A stretch of 62,000 nt of DNA from Branchiostoma floridae (Eukaryota > Chordata > Leptocardii > Amphioxiformes > Branchiostomatidae), in the NCBI RefSeq assembly GCF_000003815.2, contig NC_049987.1, positions 4,635,341 to 4,697,340 on the forward strand, given 5' to 3'. A program made the position numbers and the translations under genes. Below, in pieces: positions 1 to 11,300 of this stretch. The stretch's first letter is position 1, and each line of letters starts with the position of its first letter. Below the pieces are notes generated by a model. That model searched no databases. It had not been told where the DNA came from and worked only from the letters and a program-made list of their open reading frames with translations.

Positions 1-299
1 GCAGGTAATTGTATGTATGACGCCCGATCGGATAGTGCCCAAGAACGTCATAAATCATGGTTCATGTGCAGGGACGAAATGTATATTATATGATAATATT
101 AAAGACAACAAAACACACAGAACGTAAAAACACATGTTGTAAATTGTGTAACGTTATGTATAGTTTTTGTTTTGTACATAACGATACACGTTTATTTTTG
201 GTTGCTTGAAACTTGAACCCGCAAAAGTTTTGAATGTTGACAAAAGTTCTCATATAAGTACGTCTGGACCTGTCTGAAAAGATATTCACTTCAAGTTGC
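1..299. other. No gene recognised at left edge
   Basis: AT-rich sequence with no ORF, splice pattern or repeat that I can support. It lies downstream (in gene direction) of transporter copy 1. Confidence 0.4.
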
Positions 300-870
300 A
301 GTTTTGCAGTGACATGTACATAGCCATTAAACTTTTAATTTCTTCATTATGAGGCGGACGTATCACTAGAAAATGGTATTGATCTTCAACCGTTGTCTTA
401 GCAGATGGGACACATTCTCTTTTCAGTGGGTAGTACATTTTGTACAATCAATGCGCACTTGATGCAATTGTGTACCATTTTCGCGAAAAAACACAGAATG
501 CTTTCCCCACAGCCTTTTGTCTAGCCACTCGCACACAATGCCATTAGGCTTGCCCTATAGTGTTTTGTGCGAGAAAAATGCACATATTCACAATATACAG
601 CTAATATCCTAAAGCAGTTCTTAGCTCTCATTCATTCTTGGCAGAAGAAATAAAAAGAACATACCAAGAAACACAATAAGGGAAATATAAATGTTCACTT
701 GACCATTATATACAAAAGAAATGTATTTCTATTGCCTTTTCTGTCCGTCTACCAAGATTCAGATTTCGAACGAAAGTTCATACGTGACGGTGACGGTTGG
801 TTAGAGCACGGAAATAGCGTATAAACTTTCTACAAGATCGTATTTTCCTTTCAAAATACGGGTACTGTGA
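300..870. repeat. Duplicated 3' flank of transporter copy 1
   Basis: This stretch aligns by eye with 22560-23110, the 3' flank of transporter copy 2 (shared words such as CGTATCACTAGAAAATGGTA and GACACATTCTCTTTTCAGTG), with small indels. It shows that the tandem duplication extends past the coding part of the gene. Confidence 0.75.
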
Positions 871-949
871 GTGTGTGGATTACTTGATAGCTGCAATATA
901 CGCTTGGGCGCCGGGTGGAAACTCTTGCGGTATAGCACTCTTTAAGCAG

Positions 950-1130
950 AGGTTTCGCGGCCACCGCGTTTTTTTTTTACGTATTAGGCGTTTTGGGGTG
1001 GGCTTTCTATTCTGTTCTATTTTTCTTCATGTCCGCCTGCCAAAAACGGTACAATATAGAAAGCCCGATAAAACGCATAAAACACGTAAAAGAAAGCAGA
1101 ATCTCTGTTTCAATCGTAGAGTAGCAGCTT
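950..1130. repeat. Small inverted-repeat element, family B
   Basis: Two arms around GGGCTTTCTATT and AATATAGAAAGCCCGATAAA can fold back on each other. Related arms with the core CGGGCTTTCTATTTTG recur at 23190-23300, 49085-49262, 52670-52740 and 52925-53050. It looks like a non-autonomous TIR transposon; there is no ORF. Confidence 0.55.
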
Positions 1131-1186
1131 GTTGAGCAGGAATGCATCATAACATTTACAAAAGATATTACTTACTATATATATTC

Positions 1187-1312
1187 TCCAAGCAGCGGTT
1201 GAGTCGCGGAGATATAGTAGTAGATGGAATTTTTACCGTCTCGCTCCTCTAGCTGGAAAAAAATCCAGACCTGTACCATATCTGCGCGATTCAACCTCTG
1301 CTTGGGAAAAAA
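1187..1312. repeat. Short TIR element (about 125 bp)
   Basis: The left end (CCAAGCAGCGGTTGAGTCGCG) and the reverse complement of the right end (around 1285-1310) match with a few mismatches, giving a hairpin just outside the last exon of transporter copy 1. The start resembles the CTCCAAGCAG ends seen in other elements of this window. Confidence 0.5.
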
Positions 1313-1894
1313 TTAAGTACAACTATTCTTGTGTGTTTAAATTTCCCGCATTCTCCACGCCAATCACTTCATTTGAAGTCAACTCCGGGTCACAAGATTT
1401 GTTATACTTCAAACCAAAAAGAGTCATATCCATGTCCTTTTTACTCGCGGTCAGATCGCACTCAGTTCGGTAACATTGGAAAACATCCAGCTTGGTCGGC
1501 AGCACCCCCCGGTGAAATCCAACATGGAACATCCCAGAGATGATCACCATGGTGACGAGAGACGCCAGCATGGCCAGAGTTCTGAAGGGGAAGAGTTGTC
1601 CCAGGTCGTCACTGTAGAAAGGGTACCAGACGAAGGGCGCCATGTTCAACAGGGGTTCTCCTGCTGCTATCCTCAGTATGAGTCCGACTATGAACCCAGC
1701 TAGGGACCCATAGGTGTTGGAGAACCTGGGATGAAATAAAGATCCATATGAGTTGGAGAACCTAGGCTAAAATAGAATAGTTACGGTCTCTGAATCTACA
1801 GGAATACATTGTAGTAACGTAAACTGATGACATCTAATATACTACTGTAACAGTTGACAGAAAAAGTCAACAGTGAAATTATTTTCGGAAGCGA

Positions 1895-2052
1895 TCTCTC
1901 CCGACCCCCTGTCTCCCCCTCTCTATCTGTCTGTCTGTCTGTCTCTCTTTCTATCTCCCTTTGTCTGTCTGTGTCTCTCTCTATAGCTATCCCCCTCTCT
2001 CGAGCTCTGTGTCTGTCTCTCTTTCTCTCCCCCGGGTCTGTCTGTGTGCGTG

Positions 2053-2089
<37 letters not shown>

Positions 2090-2305
2090 GTCTGTATCTC
2101 TTTCTCCCCCTCTGTCCGTCTGTCTATCTGTGTACGTCTCTCTCTCTTCCTCTCTCTCTGTTTGTCTTTCTGTATCCCTCTCCATCATCTCTCTCCTCTA
2201 TGTCTGTCTGTATCTGTCTGTCTGTCTGTCTCTCTCTCTGTCTCCTTCTCTCTATCTATCTATCTATCTCTATATCTCTATCTATCTATCTATCTCAATC
2301 TTTGA
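1895..2305. repeat. CT/TCTG microsatellite
   Basis: Long pyrimidine-rich tract of TCTC, TGTC and TATC units inside intron 9 of transporter copy 1. The equivalent intron of copy 2 has the same kind of tract at 23875-24115, so it predates the duplication. The serine/leucine-rich frames across it are not genes. Confidence 0.95.
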
Positions 2306-2597
2306 CTTTGACTTTATTCAGATCCACTCTCAATCTCAAACAGAACAGTACTATAGTCGAACCGTACCTGACAAACGGAACAGTAAAATTTAGTCGGACA
2401 CTACAGGTCTGACAAACAGAACAGTACCTGACGAAAAGCACGCAGACGACCTGTGGCAGGAGGATGACGTAACACAGTTCAGACGCCAGGTACCACAGCC
2501 CGATGATGGTGTGTGACGTCAGGGCTACCAAGGCTGCGCATGCGCCGATGATGACGACGGAAACACGGACCAGCCACACGACCTCCCTTTCAGACGC

Positions 2598-4332
2598 CTG
2601 GTCGTAATAAATGATAATAAATAATAGATGAATAAAAAGACTCTTTGAACGATAGTAATAAATATTTGAATTATATTCTCATTTTAGGTATTGATAGGGG
2701 GGTAAACGTACATATGAGTATTGAAAAAAATTAAGTTTGAAAAATATATTGTAACGATACCCAGTTCTGCTTTACCGTCCTTAAATATATATATAATCAA
2801 GCAGAAATAATGTTCGATCGCTGGATCCTTTGTTCTTGTATACAGTTTATTCAAATAGATAATATTAACCCAAACAGAGCTATCGCAGACTATATGACAC
2901 AGATAATACCAGGATAATGACAAGTTACTAGGACATCAATACTTCAGAACATAACTACATTTAGGACATGATTACGTTAGGACATTGCGTTGTGTTAACT
3001 ACATGTACAGAACAGACTTACGTCACACCGACTGACCTCCTTGCACGACTGGACTACATCTTTGGTCCCGACAAACTACTAACTAACTGCTGACTGGAAG
3101 TTTCGGTCTCCTTATATACCAAAGAAGACAGGAAGTCTTGCTACACAATATTAGTCACAACATTCCTAAGTTTCTTGTCATAAGAAGGTTTCCAAGATTT
3201 CCTAGTTCTTCAGTGTCCATAAAAGGAACCAAGGGCTCCTCTGTACCAAATATGGGCATGGTCTATCTTGTCCTACGTCACAACCCAAACTGGGAATGCC
3301 CTCCCCTGCTGGGACTTGACCTAGATTACTCAGGCCAATCGGCCAGACCTGTTCCAGGAACTGACCAGGAGTACAATGTCTTGTACTCACTTCCTGTTAC
3401 CTTCAGCTAAGTCACAGTCACACTATATTTTAACGTATTAAGTATACTTCCCTATTTTCTATCCGTTACAATATCTATAAATGAATAGGCCTTTTCCAGC
3501 TTGTTTTCTTTATAGACCTTTCTCACATTGACTATAACATGGAAACTTGTCGATTCCATTCAATACGTAGGAACATTTCTAATCATCCATCATTGACTCA
3601 CTGCACTAGTAGCTGCACTCACTGCGGGGTTCGTTCACTACGGCACTGTTGTGTTATTTTCGCCGACTTCTTATAATTTAGATATTGCGTAATACGTAAA
3701 CGTATGACTCAGAAGATAACAAAATACACAAAACGTAAGAAAATTCGTCCTTTATATCTGAAATTCGCATCGGTGACCCCAATTTACACTCTTCAGGTCT
3801 GATTGGCACATACCGTTTCCTGAAGTCACAAAATATAATGAGTCTCAAAAAGACGTGAGGGCCCTTAACTATGACGAAGTTATGTAAAACTACAGTTCGG
3901 CGACCTCATACCTCCATGAAATATTGACTGTTTTTTGTCGATTTTATGTTTGTTGATGATGAATTGTATGTAATGCAAACGGGACATACAACTATAGGTG
4001 CGAAAACCACAGACATTAGCCACTTAACTGATTTTCCAGCACAGGCATTATGTAATACATACCTGGTAAAATCGCAACTGTATGCTTTGTCATAACATAA
4101 GATACATGTACAAGAAATACAATAAAGCAATACAAGAAATACAATACAGGATACAAACACATCTTCAACTCAAGCAAGAAGACGTTTTGTGACGAAATCT
4201 ATTACTTACTTTTTAGTTCTGACAAACGCAGTGGAGGGTCCGGGAATTCGTATCAGCAATTAGTTACTTCTTATACGTTGATGATCATGATATACCTGAC
4301 GATCGACTTCGATCACCAGGTAGATTATAAGA
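2598..4332. other. Left part of intron 8 of copy 1, no gene seen
   Basis: The first 150 bp resembles the copy-2 intron (24334-24495). After about 2745 the two diverge, which marks one side of the large extra segment in copy 1. I see no coding exon here. Confidence 0.5.
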
Positions 4333-4543
4333 GTAAATGCAGAAACTTCAGCGGTGGTTTAATGTTCGCGGTTTTCGCGGTGGCCGCTTCACCGCGAATT
4401 TAAAACCACCGCGAACATTTTTCCATGGCAGTAACAGACTACAGGGCATGGTGCTACCGCGAATTTAAAACCACCGCGAAAATGAACTCCATTTTCCCGC
4501 TACCGCGAAATCAAATCCACGCGAACTTAAATGCATTTACAGT
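4333..4543. repeat. CGCG-rich MITE (TIR GTAAATGCAGAAA)
   Basis: About 210 bp bounded by GTAAATGCAGAAAC on the left and TTAAATGCATTTACAGTA on the right, with internal repeats of TTCGCGGTGG / CCACCGCGAA. The same family is at 13973-14180 (complete, with TA target duplication) and 60584-60723 (truncated). Non-autonomous; no ORF. Confidence 0.85.
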
Positions 4544-5112
4544 ATTACATTTTGTGTGTCAGACAATTAATATATATAATAAAATATGAATATCCGTCGT
4601 AGACCTATTTGTCCTCGTCCTTAATGCGCTAACGAACGTCTTTGGTATCTGCGACCACTCATTGACAACTAGACATGTAAGACAACGACTCAAATATAAT
4701 GAAAAGTTTTTAATCACAGGTCACATGTACTGTACACGTAAAGCAGTGGTATACTTTGAGTCTCACATTTCATTAGTTAGGACACATGCATAGCCGCTAG
4801 TGCTTCTGGCCATTCCTGTTAACATTTATTCCCTTTCCTATAAGTTCCGCAATACAATTACATTGAAGCTCAGGTTTTGATTAAAGTTCGAATAGTACGG
4901 CCAAACGTTTTTGTCGACTTTGTTGTTTGGCTTGCATTTGGAAGTGTGACATAGGACCGTCAACAGCAAATAATTCATTGCTAAACAAAATCATACTAAA
5001 TAAATAACGCTAATCAAAGCATTTTTTGTTAGTTTTGTTCGTTTTTTTACGTAATAATCTGTTTATCAAATGTCCATCACATCGTCATTATGTTGTCCCT
5101 CTTCCTGCTTGT
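4544..5112. other. Non-coding, possible 3' end of the nested gene
   Basis: AT-rich sequence before the assembly gap. The nested minus-strand gene must end in the gap or here, but I cannot place its stop or poly(A) signal. Confidence 0.3.
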
Positions 5113-5336
5113 NNNNNNNNNNNNNNNNNNNNNNNNNNNNNNNNNNNNNNNNNNNNNNNNNNNNNNNNNNNNNNNNNNNNNNNNNNNNNNNNNNNNNNNN
5201 NNNNNNNNNNNNNNNNNNNNNNNNNNNNNNNNNNNNNNNNNNNNNNNNNNNNNNNNNNNNNNNNNNNNNNNNNNNNNNNNNNNNNNNNNNNNNNNNNNNN
5301 NNNNNNNNNNNNNNNNNNNNNNNNNNNNNNNNNNNN
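5113..5336. other. Assembly gap (224 N)
   Basis: A run of N that truncates the last visible exon of the nested minus-strand gene. Frames drawn across it are meaningless. Confidence 1.
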
Positions 5337-8300
5337 CGTACGGCTCGATCCACAGGTAATCTGGTACCTGGCCACCATGTGGTCGGGACATGTGGAGGTG
5401 GACTGTAACGGGGAGCCGGGGTGCTCCAGAACGCCGACTCTGTGGTACGGCGTCAGGTAGTGACCCATCGGTTTGCTTCTCCCCGTGGCGCCGAAGCGGA
5501 GCGGGTAGCTAGGGTGGCGCGGCGAGCCCGGGCTGGTCGGGGGAGGGCTGTCCTGGACGTACTCCAGCCCCGGGGGACGGGGACGGTATAACGGAGGGAG
5601 AGGCGGCGGTCTACTCAGGCTCTTCACCGGCTTGCTGGAGTGCCACAGCCCGCCCTCTGAGCGGCTCAGGGACAGGTTAGGGGTGACGCCGAAGTTCCAA
5701 GGCGTCTCGTAGCCGTCGACGCCGTCGTCTTTCTTCACGTTGTACGACGCGTCGGAAACGTCGACAGGCTCACACGTATTGTACATTGACGCGAGGTTAC
5801 TCTGCGGCTTGAAGCGTTTGCTTGTACCAGTATCTGCCCCGGTGCGCGTACGCTTCGTAGGCCTTTTGTCGCCAAGACGAGTCGGCTGGCTGGTTGGCAG
5901 GAGGTTCGAGGAGCTACTTCCGCTGCTTTCTACCGTTTTGCCAGTACTGGTACCTGAGCTGCTCTGACCTCGCGCCTTGGGAAAAACGCTTGTGGAGGAT
6001 CCTGCTGTTGTTGCCATTGGGCTGTCCACATGCACATGGGGACCTGGATCATCCTTGCTTTCAGTTCCAACTAACAGTCGTATGGCGTCTTCTAGAGGAA
6101 TCCTGTCTGGCAACACTGCCGGCAAAGCTGGTGTCGCTGGTGCCGTGATTGTGTTGTTATTGCTATCTGGCGATGGTGTCATTAGTGGTACAGCCATCGC
6201 AGTTCGAGTACTGGAGTGGTCTTGCATCGGCATCGATGTTGTCGCTCGGCCCAAGTTGTCGGTTTTCCCGGCTTTCACTGCAACGGGTGGTTTCCTTGGT
6301 CTGCCTTTTCGACCTGCCTGGTTCTTATTGCTCTTCTTCTTCTTCTTCTAAAAAAAGAGACACCAAAAGTTAAGTTAATGACGAAGTCCTATTGCGTGGA
6401 AGTCCTCTGTAGGATTTTGGGGACATTGGGGATATTGTAGCATTACAATCAATTTTGGCACCAATTTAGTACGTACATGTACATAGATGTGCTAATTTGA
6501 CCGATTGAATGGCTGACTAGAAGAAAAAGTACAGGTTACTGAATAACGAAAAAAAATGACCTGAAGAACTAAACGTGCTGTGAGCGGGGACGTCATAGGA
6601 GTGGACAGCGACGCCTGCTGTCGTACGTCACTGGACTCCTGACGTACACTAGAATCACGACCCGTACTGGGGTGGCCCTGTATTGGCATCGCTGCTGTCG
6701 CTGACCCCACTGCAATGGGTGGTTCCCCTGGAGGCGGTCTGTCACTGCGTCCCGCCTGTAGCTGGTTGGTCTTCTTTTTCTGAAAAAAAAAAAACGAGGC
6801 CCGAAAAGTTTAGAGAGATAGTATCAAAGCTGGCCAAGGAGTGTAGCCGGCCAAAGAGTGCCGCTATACTAGTCCTTGGCCAGCTTTGATACTATCTCTA
6901 AGACACCGTAGGGTCTGCTTGGAGACTACCAAAAGTTACGTTCATGACAATACGGAGGTTAAGACCTTGTTTAGGTGTTTTTAGGATATTACGGATTTTG
7001 TAGTATTACAAGCAATTTTGGTACCCCGTAAGTACATGTGCTAATGTGACCGATTGAATGGCTGACTAGAAGACAAAAATACAATTATACAATTAACTGA
7101 ATGGTGGCTTTGTTATAACGAAAAAAAAAACTGACAAAAAACTGACCTGAAGACACTGTGTTGTGAGCGGTGACGTCATAGTCCTCGGCAATGACGTCTG
7201 CTGTTGTACGTTGCCGGACTGCTGAAGTACGGCTGCTTCACCAAACATACTGGCTCTTTGCTCCCTCATAAACTGTCGGGAAAAGGGGTACCAACGTTTA
7301 AACGTTTACTTAGAGAACTCGTCACCTGAAGATCATCAAACAGGCATGGTCGAAAGACGCAACGTAAGATTTAATGCAGAAGAGTGCAATATTAACACCA
7401 CACAGTGAAAGATAATGATCTATCATTTGGTAGAATCTAACCTGTAAAACCTGCTGAGGTGTGGGCAGTGATGACAGAGGTGGCGGATTGGACGGCCAGG
7501 GTTTGGACAGTGACGTCAGGAGTGGTGGATTGGACAGCCGAGGTGTGGGCAGTGACGTCAGGATTGGCGGATTGGACAGCCGGGGTGTGGGCAGTGACGT
7601 CAGGAGTGGCGGATTGGACAGCCGTGGTGTGGGCAGTGACGTCAGGAGTGGCGGATTGGATAGCCGTGGTGTGGGCAGTGACGTCAGGTGTGGCGGATTG
7701 GATAGCCGAGGTGTGGGCAGTAACGTCAGGAGTGGCGCATTGGACAGCCGTGGTGTGGGCAGTGACGTCAGGTGTGGCGGATTGGATAGCCGAGGTGTGG
7801 GCAGTGACGTCAGGAGTGGCGCATTGGACAGCCGTGGTGTGGGCAGTGACGTCAGGAGTGGCGGATCGTACAGCCGAGGTGCAGGGACGGCCGCCAACCT
7901 CTGCTCGTGTGAAGAGGGAATTTCAGAGTCGGCATTTCGGATGGAGCGAATGCCCTGTGAGAAAAAAAGTAAATTTCCGTGTAAAAGAGAATGCCATCTG
8001 CACAAAATAGAGGAAATCGGAGTTCTTTTCCACAAGAGATTTGTACGAGTATAGGGATCGATGCTGATCTACGTGAAGCAACAAGCTAGAGAACGTGGTC
8101 AGTTTGGTATTGTGAGACAATACCTGAAATAAAGAAATGGTCAACAAGTCAAGTAAATGGTTATCAGAAAAGTACACTGCATACAGTAGTATGAAACATC
8201 GATGTTCCGTTTATTATCTGACCTGCTCAATTTCCTTTGCTGTATACACAGCCTGGACGGGCATGGACCTCAGGGGTGTCTGAGTTGAAGATCGTGGCGC

Positions 8301-11300
8301 GCGCCGTCGTCTGTGGGCGTTTTCATCAACAGGTACGATGCCACGGAGCCTTTTGTCTCTCGGCTTGTCCGTCCGGACACCATCAGGTACGATGTCACGG
8401 AGCCTTTTGTCTCTCGGGTTGTCCGTCCGGACTCCATCAGGTACGATGCCACGGGGCCTTTTGTCTCTCAGCTTGTCTGTCCGGACACCATCAGGTACGA
8501 TGTCACGGAGCCTGTTGTCTCTCGGGTTGTTCGTCCGGACACCATCAGGTACGATGTCACGGAGCCTTTTGTCTCTCGGGTTGTCCGTCCGGACTCCATC
8601 AGGTACGATGCCACGGGGCCTTTTGTCTCTCAGCTTGTCTGTCCGGACACCATCAGGTACGATGTCACGGAGCCTTTTGTCTCTCGGGTTGTCCGTCCGG
8701 ACTCCATCAGGTACGATGCCACGGGGCCTTTTGTCTCTCAGCTTGTCTGTCCGGACACCATCAGGTACGATGTCACGGAGCCTGTTGTCTCTCGGGTTGT
8801 TCGTCCGGACACCATCAGGTACGATGTCACGGAGCCTTTTGTCTCTCGGGTTGTCCGTCCGGACACCATCAGGTACGATGTCACGGAGCCTGCTGTTGTC
8901 TCTCGGGTTGTTCGTCCGGACACCATCAGGTACGATGTCACGGAGCCTTTTGTCTCTCGGGTTGTCCGTCCGGACACCATGTGGCACGTTTTGGGGTGGT
9001 GCAGCGACAGCCGTCGCCGCTAGGAGACATTGTACATTCCCACCGCTCTGTGACATCTGTTGGACAAGGATGTTTCCAAACGGACATGAGGTAAAGAAAC
9101 ACTTAAAATCACGTCTATGTCGACATGTTTAATCACCGATATCAAGTCTCAAGATACTTTTAAATCAATATGGTGGACACCTTACTTACATGTACTTGTA
9201 AAATTAAGTTTCAAGTTGTCAGTTGAAACAAGATACTTTTCTTGATCTCATGACATCACGCCCATAACATGTAACATAATATCTCATAGCTATACCGAGC
9301 TAAACCCCGTACAACGTGTTGGAACTTGCCGTCTTTTTCTGATATACTTCACGTGACAATCTTTATCAATAAATGATAACTGCTGATACATAGTTTTTCC
9401 TTACTCACCTGTGAAATGTTACTTGGTTGGATGAGCTGTTTGACAGGGTACTGCTGGGCCGGTGGTCTGCTATCCGTCTCCTGGTCGCTAGGAGGCATCT
9501 GTGACTGACCCAGGAGACGTTCTTCCCGACGTTTTAAGGAATCCGATCTGACCGACTTCTCCTGTAACTCCGCTGCCGCTGAAGGCCCGCTGCTGCGGAT
9601 GGCTCTATTACCTCCAATCTTTGCGGCCAGCGCCGCCGCCTTTTTGCGGAAGAGCTTCCGGAGCTTTTGGTCTCTTCTGATCTTCTCCTCCTCTCGTTTG
9701 AGGAACTCGATGAGGGTCTTCCCAATGCTTAATCTCGATGACGTCGACTTCTGCGTGATGACGTCATGTCCGTGACGCACGCCTGCGCTCTGGCCGTATG
9801 TGCTGACTGCAGGTGTTTCTTCCTGGGTTGGTGCAGCGGCACTCACATCAGCTGAGCCGCAACAGCGTGTTGCTGAACTGTGTGCTGGCTCGGGTTGTGG
9901 TGAGGTAGGGTGGCTTGTGGGGACGGTCGTCTTCTTCTCTGTTATGAGGGGACATAGTGCCTCTTTACGGGCGCGTATCTGTGACGAGACTTCCGCTAGC
10001 TCATGCTGGCTCATCCGCCGCCGTGCTTTGATCACTTGGCGATCGCGATCGGAAGTTGGACTCTTCTCCGTCTTACCCGGGACCTTGGTGCCGGTTTGCA
10101 CCTCAGGTGCACTAGCGGAGACGTTTCTGCTATCACCACTCCTGCTCCTGTTAATGTACTCTTGGTACGAAATCCTACGTTTGCTGTCTTTGCCATCTTG
10201 ACGACGGGACTCGTTGGAGTCCTCAAAGGTAGAGCAAGGGCGCTTTATGCTACCTGTGTCGTCATGGCAAACGTTGGGATTCGTTGACTGGTTTCTGTGT
10301 ACGACTACGTACTCTTTACTTGCCCCGGCTGCCTCCTTGGCTTCGTATTGAGGAGGCGGTGCGACACGGCGGAGTTTCAGCACGATAGGAGGAGGAGACA
10401 GACGTCTCTTCTCCTCTCCGGATGGGACAGCGGTTGGAGTGGAGGACGCGATCCGTGAAGACTTCTCCTGATGTGAGCCGTGCCTCTCATGTCGCGGCCT
10501 GCTGCGGCTGGAGCTTCTGTCGTCCTCAGACTCCACGTCTCCGGACAGCCATGAGGTGTTGTATGGCTGCCTTCTTCTGTCTCTGCGCTTTGTTGTAATC
10601 GTGCGCTTTGACACAGCGGTCTGAAAGGGTAACACCCAACAATATATATCTGTTATTGTGAGTATATCATGTTGTACCAAGCAAGGAAGTCCTATTTTGT
10701 CACTGTTTTTAAACGACCATCCAAAAAACAGGTGAATATGCCAGCCTTTCTTATTCACTCGCTTATGATCACAAGTACTCGCCAAAAATATCCACACACA
10801 ACGAAACGGACCCGTCCTTGGTGCTGACACAGCTACACACGGAAATGCTGTAATATGTGGTAATATGCTTTTATTTTTAGCTAGGGCAGTAACATTTCGG
10901 TATCTATTATTCAGCTGTTATTGTATGTCGATACGACAAATTAGAAAATTGGGATAAAAAGATTGTCGAAACAGCACCTCCTGTTTGTAAGCAGTCTATC
11001 CGTTAAACACTACATGTATATATCAGCAAAGGATCACAAATTGTTTTGGTGAGGGTAGGTTGAAGGTTCAAGTGTCCTAAGTTACCTTGTACGTAGTGTA
11101 CGATGTGCCTGATGGGCACGACGTCAGCTGTCCTGAACCGTGCCTGTCCTGTCCCTGTCTGTCCCGGCTGGGGCTCCGATCGTCGTCCGAGAACTCTCCG
11201 TCACCGGCCCGCCATGACGATCCGTAGGGACGTTTCCTTCTTTCCTTGCGGTTTTGTGCCCCTTTATGTTTCGACACATCCGCCTGGAAGGGCAATATTG

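Noticed and set aside
1796-2412. Several overlapping Ser/Leu-rich and Arg/Glu-rich open frames
   Set aside because: They lie wholly in the CT microsatellite; simple repeats keep several frames open on both strands.
5026-5460. Frames spanning the N run
   Set aside because: The N stretch has no sequence and unknown true length, so frame across it cannot be trusted.
7459-8054. Plus-strand repeat frames reading GSDVRSGGLDSRGV-type units
   Set aside because: Shadows of the minus-strand coding minisatellite. The minus strand has proper splice sites (acceptor at 7954, donor at 7442) and fits the phase of neighbouring exons.
7459-8980. Regular repeat arrays that look CRISPR-like
   Set aside because: The units are contiguous with no unique spacers and encode a protein in a eukaryotic gene.
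8237-9132. Plus-strand Cys/His-rich and Ser/Leu-rich repeat frames
   Set aside because: A 54-bp unit is a multiple of three, so all frames stay open. Only the minus-strand frame fits an exon with matching phase on both sides.
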